From positions 1 through 64,000 of the forward strand of contig JAOPYC010000123.1 in assembly GCA_025964795.1 (NCBI GenBank): DNA of 64,000 nt. Reading direction: 5' to 3'. The stretch's first letter is position 1. Each line of letters begins with the position of its first letter. This DNA comes from Marmoricola sp. (lineage in GTDB: Bacteria > Actinomycetota > Actinomycetes > Propionibacteriales > Nocardioidaceae). The translations under genes and the position numbers were made by a program. The notes under the pieces are model-generated. The model had not been told where the DNA came from, did not search any database, and worked only from the letters and a program-made list of their open reading frames with translations. Below, in pieces: positions 27,626-35,694 of this stretch.

Positions 27626-28817
27626 GCTCGACGAGCTGGGGCTCGAGGACTCCCCCTTCTCCGACTTCCTGGGCTTCGAGCTGCTGCTCGAGGAGCAGGA
27701 CCGCGAACTGCTCAGCAGCGTGCGCGCCTTCATGACCCGTGAGGTCGAGCCGGTGATCAACGACTTCTGGACCCGGGCGGAGTTCCCGCACGACCTGCTG
27801 CCCGGGATCGCCAAGCTCGGCATCGCCGGCCTGGCGTACGACGGACCGGGCTGCCCCGACCGCGGCGCCTTGGTCGACGGCATGGTGGCGATGGAGCTGG
27901 GCCGGGTGGATCCGTCGATGGCCACCTTCATGGGCGTCCACGGCGGCCTGGCGATGGGCTCGATCAACCTGTGCGGCTCCGACGAGCAGCGGGAGAGGTG
28001 GCTGCCGGCGATGGCCCGGATGGAGCTGATCGGCGCCTTCGGGCTCACCGAGCCCGAGCACGGCTCGGACATCTCCCAGGGACTGTCCACCACCGCTCGA
28101 CGGGACGGGGACGAGTGGGTCCTAAACGGCGAGAAGAAGTGGATCGGCAACGCCGCGTTCGCCGACCTGGTGGTGATCTGGGCGCGCGACGAGGACGACG
28201 AGCAGGTCAAGGGATTCGTCGTCGAGAAGGACACCGAGGGGATGACCTTCGACAAGCAGGAGGACAAGATCGCCCTGCGCGTCGTGCAGAACGCGGAGAT
28301 CCACCTCAGCGACGTACGCGTCCGCGAGGCCAACCGGCTGCAGCGGGCCGAGAGCTTCCGCTCCACCGCCGACGTGCTCCGGGTGACCCGGATGAGCGTG
28401 GCCTGGCAGGCGACCGGGTGCGCCCGCGGCGCGTTCGAGCACGCGCTGCGCTACACCAAGGCGCGCGAGCAGTTCGGCCGCCCGATCGCGTCGTTCCAGA
28501 TGGTGCAGGACCTGCTGGTGAAGATGCTGAGCAACGTCACCGCGTCCACGGCTATGAACGTGCGCGCCTCCCAGCTCCAGGACGCCGGCCTGCTCAAGGA
28601 CGAGCACGCCTCGCTGTGCAAGGCCCACGCCACCGTGCGGATGCGCGAGGCCGTCGGCTGGGCCCGCGAGGTGCTCGGCGGCAACGGGATCCTGCTGGAG
28701 CACCACGTCGGCCGGTTCGTCGCCGACGCCGAGGCGATCTACTCCTACGAGGGCACCCGCGAGGTGAACACCCTCATCGTCGGCCGTGCGATCACCGGCG
28801 AGGCCGCCTTCGTCTGA
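27618..28817 (+). CDS. Acyl-CoA dehydrogenase
   Basis: 399 residues from the ATG at 27618, 7 nt after GAGGAG, overlapping the previous gene by 8 bp. FAD enzyme that introduces a 2,3-double bond into acyl-CoA. Typical features: AFGLTEPEHGSD (FAD/substrate binding), KWIGNAAFADLVVIWAR, a middle beta domain, and C-terminal YTKAREQFGRPIASFQMVQ with YSYEGTREVNTLIVGRAI, which holds the catalytic Glu region as in glutaryl-CoA dehydrogenases. It closes the PHA operon and could oxidise acyl-CoA released from polymer. Confidence 0.9.
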   Translation: MSELDELGLEDSPFSDFLGFELLLEEQDRELLSSVRAFMTREVEPVINDFWTRAEFPHDLLPGIAKLGIAGLAYDGPGCPDRGALVDGMVAMELGRVDPSMATFMGVHGGLAMGSINLCGSDEQRERWLPAMARMELIGAFGLTEPEHGSDISQGLSTTARRDGDEWVLNGEKKWIGNAAFADLVVIWARDEDDEQVKGFVVEKDTEGMTFDKQEDKIALRVVQNAEIHLSDVRVREANRLQRAESFRSTADVLRVTRMSVAWQATGCARGAFEHALRYTKAREQFGRPIASFQMVQDLLVKMLSNVTASTAMNVRASQLQDAGLLKDEHASLCKAHATVRMREAVGWAREVLGGNGILLEHHVGRFVADAEAIYSYEGTREVNTLIVGRAITGEAAFV

Positions 28818-28860
28818 GCGCCGTCCACAGTGTTTTCCACAAGCGCGCAGGTCTCCGGTC

Positions 28861-30129
28861 TCACGCCCGCGGACGGTCGGGGATCGGCTCGGCGGCGGGC
28901 ACCGTCTCCCGCCACACCGACGGCTTCGGCACGGCCCGTACGGCGGCACTCGCCGTGGGGATCAGCGCCACGGCCATCGTGAGCACGCCGAGCACGGCGA
29001 CGGCCCTCTCGCCGCCGATCCCGGCGAGCAGCGCACCGGCCAGGACGGGAGCGAGCGGCATCACCGACATCGAGACGAACTGCGAGGTCGACTGGATCCG
29101 GCCCTGGAGCCCGTCGGGGGTGACGGCCACCCGGTAGGACTGGATCCCGGCGTTGCCGGCCGGGTTGAGGAACAGCCCCAGCCCCAGGGCGGCGGCCACC
29201 ACCGCGGGGTTGTTGAAGAACATCATCGGCACCACCAGCGGGGTCAAGCTCCACGCGATCACGACGGTCAGGCGGCCGGTGGCGAACCGGTCGATGATCG
29301 CCGGCGCGGCCAGGGCGCCGAGGATGCCGAAAGTGCCGGCCGCGGTCTCGACGAGCCCGATCTGCACCGGCGGGAAGCCGGCCTGGATCAGCCGCAGCAC
29401 GGCCGCGAAGAACAGGGCGTTGCCCATCAGGTTGGCCAGCGCCGACCACACGAGCAGCACTCGCAGGAACGGGCTGCGCCAGATGAACGACAACCCCTCC
29501 CGGAGCTGCTCCGGGCCCGACTGGCGCGGCCCGAGGTGCTCGGGCGCGGAGAGGTCGGCGCGGATGCGGCCGAGCATGAACCAGGAGACGGCGTAGGTCA
29601 CGGCGTCCACGACGAACGGCAGCCACCGGGCCAGGCTGTAGAGCGCACCGCCCAGCGGTCCGCCCACCAGGGAGGCGACGTGCTGCCGCGCCTGGTTCTG
29701 CGAGAGCGCCGTGGGCAGCTCCTCGGAGGTCACGACCGAGCGGATGGCGGACATCTCGGCCGGTGCGAACAGACCGGCCACCGATCCGCTGAGCAGGGCG
29801 ACGGCCAGCAGGTGCGGCATCGTCAACGTGCCGGTCAGCGCGGCGACCACCAGGGAGGCGTAGAGGAGCACGCCACCGGCACTCGCCGTACGCATCAACC
29901 GGCGCCGGTCCACCCGGTCCGCCAGGAGCCCGGCCGGCAGCAGGGCGGCGGCCAGGCCGAACAGGTGCACCCCCTCGGCGAGCGCGGCCAGGAGGGCCGA
30001 GCCGGTGAGGTGGAACGCCAGCAGCGGGAACACGAACAGGCTCATCCGGGTGCCGAGCTCGCTGACCGTCTCCCCCACCCAGAGCACCCGGAAGTCGCGG
30101 TTGCGGGCGAGCTGTCGGTAGCCGGTCAT
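28861..30129 (-). CDS. MFS transporter (enterobactin-exporter-like MFS_3 type)
   Basis: 422 residues with about 11-12 hydrophobic segments. The N-terminus RDFRVLWVGETVSELGTRMS and the loop GLLADRVDRRRLM are typical of MFS_3 exporters, a proton-driven family often linked to drug or siderophore efflux. It is divergent from an ArsR-type regulator with inverted repeats between them, so expression is probably controlled by that regulator. ATG at 30129; a TATACG box 9 nt upstream overlaps the operator. The substrate is unknown. Confidence 0.88.
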   Translation of the reverse strand: MTGYRQLARNRDFRVLWVGETVSELGTRMSLFVFPLLAFHLTGSALLAALAEGVHLFGLAAALLPAGLLADRVDRRRLMRTASAGGVLLYASLVVAALTGTLTMPHLLAVALLSGSVAGLFAPAEMSAIRSVVTSEELPTALSQNQARQHVASLVGGPLGGALYSLARWLPFVVDAVTYAVSWFMLGRIRADLSAPEHLGPRQSGPEQLREGLSFIWRSPFLRVLLVWSALANLMGNALFFAAVLRLIQAGFPPVQIGLVETAAGTFGILGALAAPAIIDRFATGRLTVVIAWSLTPLVVPMMFFNNPAVVAAALGLGLFLNPAGNAGIQSYRVAVTPDGLQGRIQSTSQFVSMSVMPLAPVLAGALLAGIGGERAVAVLGVLTMAVALIPTASAAVRAVPKPSVWRETVPAAEPIPDRPRA

Positions 30130-30143
30130 ATTCCGCACCGTAT

Positions 30144-30181
30144 ATTGCGCACTATTAGTTGCGCAATGGTCGGTGCACAAT
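30144..30181. promoter_or_regulatory. Operator repeats for the ArsR-type regulator
   Basis: ATTGCGCA (30144-30151), TGCGCAAT (30160-30167) and TGCACAAT (30174-30181) form two overlapping inverted repeats between the divergent mfs and arsR-type genes, covering the likely promoters of both. Confidence 0.65.
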
Positions 30182-30186
30182 TCCGC

Positions 30187-30192
30187 TAGGCT
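30187..30192 (+). promoter_or_regulatory. -10 box, leaderless start of the ArsR-type gene
   Basis: TAGGCT lies 6 nt before the ATG at 30199 and no ribosome site is present, so transcription probably starts at the start codon. Confidence 0.5.
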
Positions 30193-30198
30193 AGGCGC

Positions 30199-30780
30199 AT
30201 GCCCGAAGACCCGTCCGAGCCACCGACGCCGCAGCAGGTCCACGACCCCCGGGTGCTGCGCGCGATCGCCCACCCCGTGCGCACCCGCATCCTCGACGAG
30301 CTCAGCGCCACCGGCCCGATGCGGGCCGCCGACATCGCGCGCACGCTCGGCGTGCCCGCCAACCAGGCGAGCTTCCACCTGCGTCAGCTCGCGAAGTACG
30401 GCCTGGCCGCCGAGGCGCCCGAGGAGGCCCGCGACGGCCGGGACCGCGTCTGGAAGGCGGCCCACGAGGCCGGCTTGTCCATCAACACGCACGAGCTCGC
30501 CGAGGCCCCCGGCGGCAAGGCCGCCGTCTCGGTGTTCCGGCGGCAGTGGAGCAGCGCGGCCCACGACGCGGTGAGCCGCGCCGAGAGCCCGGAGCACGAC
30601 CCGGAGACGCTCGTCATGGTCAGCGACACCGCGCTGCGCCTCACCCGCGAGCAGGCGGCCCAGCTGTCCGACGAGCTCACCCAGCTGGTCGACGGCTGGC
30701 GGCACCGTGGTCGGTCAGCCGGGGCGGACGCCCGCACCTACCAGCTGCTGCAGATCCTCCAGCCCGCGCGCGAGGTCTGA
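30199..30780 (+). CDS. ArsR-family winged-helix transcriptional regulator
   Basis: 193 residues. The winged helix is at about residues 15-90: DPRVLRAIAHPVRTRILDEL, then ADIARTLGVPANQASFHLRQLAKYG as recognition helix region. The C-terminal half is helical and resembles the effector part of ArsR/SmtB-like HTH_20 regulators. No metal-binding Cys pair is visible, so a metal sensor is unlikely. It is divergent from an MFS exporter and most likely represses it and itself. Confidence 0.88.
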   Translation: MPEDPSEPPTPQQVHDPRVLRAIAHPVRTRILDELSATGPMRAADIARTLGVPANQASFHLRQLAKYGLAAEAPEEARDGRDRVWKAAHEAGLSINTHELAEAPGGKAAVSVFRRQWSSAAHDAVSRAESPEHDPETLVMVSDTALRLTREQAAQLSDELTQLVDGWRHRGRSAGADARTYQLLQILQPAREV

Positions 30781-30890
30781 CCCCGGTCAGGCCCCTGCAG
30801 GAGGGCACCGACGCCATCGTGACGGCGGCTCCGCGGACGAGATCCCGGGACGGCACTTCGACCGGCACGGACCGATCCCGACCTGAGCCC

Positions 30891-32132
30891 TCAGGTCACG
30901 AACTCGAAGAGCGGGGAGCCCGAGGCGACCTTCTCGATGGTCAGGTTGCTCGCCAGCATCCGGTCCATCAGTGCGGGGAGTCCGGCGGCGGTGTTGAGGT
31001 CGATGCCGATCAGCGCCGGGCCGGTCTCCCGGTTGGACTTCTTGACGTACTCGAACACCACGATGTCCTCGCCGTCCGCCAGGACGTGGTCGAGGAAACC
31101 GCGCAGGGCTCCCGGCTCCTGGGGGAACCCGACCAGGAAGTAGTGCCGCAGGCCCTCGTGCACGAGCGAGCGCTCGATGACGTCGGCGTAGCGGCTGACG
31201 TCGTTGTTGCCGCCGGACACCACGCACCCGACCCGTGACCCGGGCTCGAGCTCCAGCTGGGCGAGCGCCGTGGAAGCCATCGCACCCGCGGGCTCCGCGA
31301 TGATCCCGTCGCTCTGGTAGAGCGCGAGCATCTCCGTGCAGACCGCCCCCGGCTCCACAGTGACGACCTCGTCGACCAGGTCGCGCACGATCGGGAAGGT
31401 CACCCGGCCGACGGTGCCGACCGAGGCGCCGTCGACGAACGTGTCGAGGTCCGGCACCGGCACCGGGTGGCCGGCGGCGAGGGCCGCCGTCATGCTCGCC
31501 GCCCCGGTCGGCTCGACCCCGACGATGCGGATGTCCGGCCAGGTCGCGCGCAGCCACAGCGCCATCCCGGACAGCAGTCCCCCGCCGCCCACGGGGATGA
31601 CGACGACGTCGAGCGGACGGTCGGCGTCACGGACCAGGCCGACGGCGACCGTGCCCTGCCCGGCGATGGTCCGCTCGTCGTCGAACGGGTGCACGTAGGT
31701 GCTCTCCTGCTCGAGGGCGAACCCCAGCGCGGCGGCCGAGGCCTCGTCGTACGTCCTGCCCTGCATGGTCATCCGCACCCGCGGCCCGCCCAGCTCACGG
31801 ATCCGGTCCCGCTTCTGCCGCGGCGTGTTGGTGGGCAGGAAGATGTGTCCGTCGGCATCCAGCCGCGAGCAGCTCAGCGCCACCCCCTGCGCGTGGTTGC
31901 CGGCGCTGGCGCAGACCACCCCGCGACCGAGCTCGTCCGGCGTCAGCGAGGCCATCAGGTTGAACGCCCCGCGCACCTTGTAGGACCGCCCGACCTGCTG
32001 GTCCTCGCGCTTCAGCAGCACCTCGGCGCCGTACCGCTGGGAGAGCCGCCCCGACCGCTCCATCGCCGTGGGCACTGCGATCAGCGGTACGACGGTCGCC
32101 GCCCGAGCCACGTCGTCCGGAGTCACGCTCAT
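30891..32132 (-). CDS. ilvA: Threonine ammonia-lyase (threonine dehydratase)
   Basis: 413 residues. PLP enzyme converting threonine to 2-oxobutanoate, the first step to isoleucine. PLP Lys52 in RSYKVRGAFN, phosphate loop VGGGGLLSG, and SGGNND near the cofactor are visible. A single ACT-like C-terminal domain (about 335-413, HYFLVGFPQEPGALRGFL) could bind regulators; this matches the shorter actinobacterial/Bacillus form rather than E. coli IlvA with two repeats. A catabolic role is also possible. Transcribed alone, convergent with the arsR-type gene. Confidence 0.93.
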   Translation of the reverse strand: MSVTPDDVARAATVVPLIAVPTAMERSGRLSQRYGAEVLLKREDQQVGRSYKVRGAFNLMASLTPDELGRGVVCASAGNHAQGVALSCSRLDADGHIFLPTNTPRQKRDRIRELGGPRVRMTMQGRTYDEASAAALGFALEQESTYVHPFDDERTIAGQGTVAVGLVRDADRPLDVVVIPVGGGGLLSGMALWLRATWPDIRIVGVEPTGAASMTAALAAGHPVPVPDLDTFVDGASVGTVGRVTFPIVRDLVDEVVTVEPGAVCTEMLALYQSDGIIAEPAGAMASTALAQLELEPGSRVGCVVSGGNNDVSRYADVIERSLVHEGLRHYFLVGFPQEPGALRGFLDHVLADGEDIVVFEYVKKSNRETGPALIGIDLNTAAGLPALMDRMLASNLTIEKVASGSPLFEFVT

Positions 32133-32172
32133 CCCCCGACCCTAGAACCCCGCGACGCAACCCCACCCCGGC

Positions 32173-32207
32173 GGTTGAGGAGCGAGCGCAGCGAGGGTCT
32201 CGAAACC
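32173..32207 (+). repeat. 35-bp dispersed repeat, copy 1
   Basis: Begins GGTTGAGGAGCGAGCGCAGC and ends GTCTCGAAACC. A second 35-bp copy with several differences is at 49940-49974. Both lie in non-coding gaps. The ends GGTT/AACC are complementary. Such short GGTTGAG...CTCGAAACC elements are, as far as I recall, scattered in many Nocardioides-type genomes. Confidence 0.75.
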
Positions 32208-32323
32208 CTCCCACGGCGAACGCGGAAGCCGGCCCCGAATTGTTTTGAGGAACTTCGCGAATCCCCTGTGGAGCAAGGCGAATCTCGGCATTCCTTGTCG
32301 GTGCTCGGTGCTTGAATTCAGTC

Positions 32324-32722
32324 ATGACCACCCAGCCGGACACCGCACAGGCACCCCCGGCATCGGGGGTGTCCCGGCTGTAATCGCCCGCGTCCGCGGC
32401 GAGGTCCGCCATCTCATCGTGACCCTCTGGGCTGTCCGCCGACCCGAGGAGCTGATGGACACGATCGCCGAGGCCGAAGCCCTCAAGCCGACCGTCGACA
32501 CCCTCGAGCTGAACGTCGTCCGCGAGCTCGAAGCCACCCACGCCGTCAAGCCTCTGGGCCGGACCTCCACCCAGGCCTTCGTCACCCACATCGCCGGCGG
32601 TCACGGTCAAGGACGACGGCGCCTGGAAGATCAGGCAGACCGGACCGAACAGCTGCGAGCTCGACCCGCCCCCCGGTCTACGACGAATGACCACCACCGG
32701 CCGAGAGCCTCCCGACGAGTGA
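32324..32722 (+). pseudogene. Remnant of a DUF222/HNH endonuclease-like (13E12 family) gene
   Basis: An ATG at 32324 opens MTTQPDTAQAPPASGVSRL and stops; a second frame continues with DTIAEAEALKPTVDTLELNV and RELEATHAVKPLGRTSTQAF, the N-terminal DUF222 signature of actinobacterial 13E12-repeat HNH proteins. About 32606-32722, in another frame, AWKIRQTGPNSCELDPPP looks like the C-terminal tail of the same family. Complete members have about 400-500 residues, so most of the middle including the HNH site has been lost. The gene is dead. Confidence 0.65.
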
Positions 32723-32794
32723 CCGCGGGACGTGTGCGCGCCCGCGGAGCGACGTACGGTCCTACTGAGGTCTCACCCCTACCCGAGGAGTCAC

Positions 32795-33003
32795 ATGAAG
32801 CTCTCCACGCGCAACCAGCTCGCCGGAACCGTCACGTCGATCACCCGTGGTGAGGCCATGGCCGTCGTCAAGGTCGAGCTGGCCGGCGGCCAGCTGATCA
32901 CGTCGTCCGTCACCAGCGAAGCCGTCACCGACCTCGACCTGGCCGTGGGCAGCACCGTCACGTGCTGATCAAGTCGACCGAGGTGGCCCTGGCGGTCGAG
33001 TAG
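32795..33003 (+). pseudogene. Molybdenum-pterin-binding (Mop/TOBE) protein gene with a 1-bp frameshift
   Basis: ATG at 32795 with GAGGAG upstream gives MKLSTRNQLAGTVTSITRG, the standard start of small Mop/TOBE proteins that bind molybdate in the cytoplasm. The reading frame stops early after GSTVTC (57 residues). Adding one base near 32957-32964 continues it as LIKSTEVALAVE to a TAG at 33001-33003, giving about 69-70 residues, the normal family length. So one base is missing. Either a recent mutation or a sequencing error. Confidence 0.8.
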
Positions 33004-33110
33004 CCACGGGGCTGCGTCTCGGAGACCCGCCTTTTGGTCAAGCTGAGTGTGCGGACCGTCGACCCGTGCGACCGCCGGGTGCGCATCCCCTCCCCACGAG
33101 CTGGGGCCGC

Positions 33111-35642
33111 TCAGCCACCAAGGGGCAGGAACCCCGTGACGTCGAGGACGAGCTCGCCCTCGTCGTCCGACGCCGCCAGGTCGACCGTGGCGGTGATCCG
33201 CCAGTCGTGGTCGCCCTCGGGGTCGCCGATGATCTGCTGGACCTCCCAGACAAGCTCGCCCTTCTCCACGAGGAGCATCCGCGGACCACGAGCGTCCTGG
33301 CCGGTGTCGATCGAGTCGTGCTGGGCGAAGTAGCCCTCCAGCGCCTCCCGCCAGTCCTCCCCCGTCATGCTGGAGCCGGCCTCCGCCTCCAGCTCCCCGA
33401 GCTGCTCCCACCGGCGCAGGGCGGCCAGCTCCACGCGGCGGAACAGCGCGTTGCGCACCAGCACCGTGAAGGCGCGCTCGTTGGCGGTGATGCGCTCCGG
33501 GACCGGCGGCAGGATGTCGGGGTCGACCGGGCCGGCCAGCCGGTCGGGGTCGCTGAGCCGCTCCCACTCGTCCAGCAGGCTCGAGTCGGTCTGGCGTACG
33601 ACGGAGCCGAGCCACTCCTGGATGTCCTCCAGCTCGTCGGTGCGCACGCTGTCCGGGACGGTCTGCCGCAGGGCGCGGTAGGCGTCGCCGAGGTAGCGCA
33701 GCACCAGGCCCTCGGAGCGGGTGAGGCCGTAGAAGGCGACGTACTCCCCGAAGGTCATCGCTCGCTCGTACATGTCGCGCACCACCGACTTGGGCGACAA
33801 CGCGTCTTCGCCGACCCACGGGTGCCGCTGGCGGTAGAGGCCGTAGGTGTGCTCGAGCAGCTCCTGCAGCGGCTTGGGCCAGGTGACCTCGTCGAGCAGC
33901 TCCATCCGCTCGTCGTACTCGATGCCGTCGGCCTTCATCTCCCCGATCGCCTCGCCGCGGGCACGGTGCTCCTGCGCGCCGAGCACCGGCCGCGGGTCCT
34001 CGAGCGTCGCCTCGACCACCGACACCACGTCGAGGGCGTACGTCGGAGCCTCCGGGTCCAGGGTGTCGAACACCGCGAGGGCGTACGCCGAGAGCGGCTG
34101 GTTCAGCGCGAAGCCCAGCTGCAGGCCTTCGACCAGCCGGACGCGGCGACCGTCCGGCTCCGGCGGCTTGACGAGCTCGACCACCCCGGCGGCGAGCAGC
34201 GAGCGGTGCTGGGCGGCCGCGAGCCGCATCAGCCGCAGCTGCGAGCGCGCGTCCTCGTGGTTGTCGCGGAGCAGGTGCCTCATCGCCTTCGCCGGGTCAC
34301 CGGGCCGGGCGATCACGTTGAGCAGCATGGCGTGGCTGACCCGCATCCGGGAGACCAGCGCCTCGGGCTCGGCCGCCACGATGCGCTCGAACATCTCCTC
34401 GGTCCAGGTGATCTGCCCCTCGGGGGCCTTCTTGCGCTGCACCCGCTTGAGCTTCTTGGGGTCGTCGCCGGCCTTCTTCACCAGCCGCGCGTTCTCCACG
34501 ATGTGCTCGGGCGCCTGCACCACCACGGTCCCGGCGCTGTCGAACCCCGCACGTCCCGCCCGTCCGGCGATCTGGTGGAACTCCCGGGCCTTGAGCATCC
34601 GCTGGCGGCGTCCGTCGTACTTCGAGAGGCCGGTGAACACCACCGTGCGGATGGGGACGTTGATGCCGACACCGAGGGTGTCGGTGCCGCAGATGACCTT
34701 GAGGAGGCCGGCCTGGGCGAGCTGCTCGACGAGGCGGCGGTACTTCGGCAGCATCCCAGCGTGGTGCACCCCGATGCCGTGCTTCACCAACCTGGACAGG
34801 GTCTTCCCGAACCCCGGGCTGAACCGGAAGCCGCCGATCAGCTCGGCGATCCGGTCCTTCTCCTCGCGCGTGCAGACGTTGATGCTGGTCAGCGCCTGGG
34901 CTCGCTCCAGTGCCGCGGCCTGGGTGAAGTGCACGACGTAGACCGGCGACTGGTGCGTGGTGAGCAGCTCCTCGAGCGTCTCGTGCATCGGCGTCACCGC
35001 CCACTCGTAGGTGAGCGGCACCGGCCGGGTCACCGAGGTGACGGCGGTCGTCTCCCGGCCCGTACGACGGGTCAGGTCCTCCACGAACGGCGTGACGTCG
35101 CCGAGCGTCGCGGACATCAGCAGGAACTGCGCGTGCGGCAGCTCGAGCAGTGGCACCTGCCACGCCCACCCGCGGTCGGGCTCGGAGTAGAAGTGGAACT
35201 CGTCCATCACCACCTGGCCGATGTCGGCGTCGGCACCCTCGCGCAGCGCGATGTTGGCCAGCACCTCGGCGGTGCAGCACACGATCGGGGCCTGGGCGTT
35301 GACCGCCGCGTCGCCGGTCAGCATGCCGACGTTGTCGGCGCCGAAGACGTCGATCAGCGCGAAGAACTTCTCCGAGACGAGCGCCTTGATCGGGGCGGTG
35401 TAGAAGGTCCGCTCCCCCCGGGCCAGCGCGGCGAAGTGCGCCCCGGTCGCGACCAGGCTCTTCCCCGTCCCGGTCGGCGTGGACAGGATGACGTTGGCGC
35501 CGCTGACGATCTCGATCAGCGCCTCCTCCTGCGCCGGGTAGAGCGTCAGGCCCAGCTCGCCGACCCACGTCTCGAAAGCGTCGAAGAGGACGTCCGGTTC
35601 AGGGGCGTCGGGACTGGCGGGGAGACGGTCGAGGAGTGGCAT
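33111..35642 (-). CDS. Ski2/Mtr4-like DEAD-box RNA helicase with DUF3516
   Basis: 843 residues from the ATG at 35642 (the frame is open to a TTG at 35681). Superfamily 2 helicase: Walker A STPTGTGKS, motif II DEFH, SAT, and motif VI QIAGRAGRAG. The C-terminal half is the DUF3516 region typical of actinobacterial Ski2-like helicases, thought to unwind structured RNA during decay or ribosome work. Transcribed alone; the gene 5' to it is the formamidase, same strand, 53 bp away. Confidence 0.92.
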   Translation of the reverse strand: MPLLDRLPASPDAPEPDVLFDAFETWVGELGLTLYPAQEEALIEIVSGANVILSTPTGTGKSLVATGAHFAALARGERTFYTAPIKALVSEKFFALIDVFGADNVGMLTGDAAVNAQAPIVCCTAEVLANIALREGADADIGQVVMDEFHFYSEPDRGWAWQVPLLELPHAQFLLMSATLGDVTPFVEDLTRRTGRETTAVTSVTRPVPLTYEWAVTPMHETLEELLTTHQSPVYVVHFTQAAALERAQALTSINVCTREEKDRIAELIGGFRFSPGFGKTLSRLVKHGIGVHHAGMLPKYRRLVEQLAQAGLLKVICGTDTLGVGINVPIRTVVFTGLSKYDGRRQRMLKAREFHQIAGRAGRAGFDSAGTVVVQAPEHIVENARLVKKAGDDPKKLKRVQRKKAPEGQITWTEEMFERIVAAEPEALVSRMRVSHAMLLNVIARPGDPAKAMRHLLRDNHEDARSQLRLMRLAAAQHRSLLAAGVVELVKPPEPDGRRVRLVEGLQLGFALNQPLSAYALAVFDTLDPEAPTYALDVVSVVEATLEDPRPVLGAQEHRARGEAIGEMKADGIEYDERMELLDEVTWPKPLQELLEHTYGLYRQRHPWVGEDALSPKSVVRDMYERAMTFGEYVAFYGLTRSEGLVLRYLGDAYRALRQTVPDSVRTDELEDIQEWLGSVVRQTDSSLLDEWERLSDPDRLAGPVDPDILPPVPERITANERAFTVLVRNALFRRVELAALRRWEQLGELEAEAGSSMTGEDWREALEGYFAQHDSIDTGQDARGPRMLLVEKGELVWEVQQIIGDPEGDHDWRITATVDLAASDDEGELVLDVTGFLPLGG

Positions 35643-35694
35643 CGCCCCGTCATCGTCCCTGACGGGTGACGACACCCCCAACTCGTGACTCGGC

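Noticed and set aside
33066-35669. 867-codon plus-strand frame opposite the helicase gene
   Set aside because: Antisense shadow of a conserved helicase with all motifs on the minus strand.
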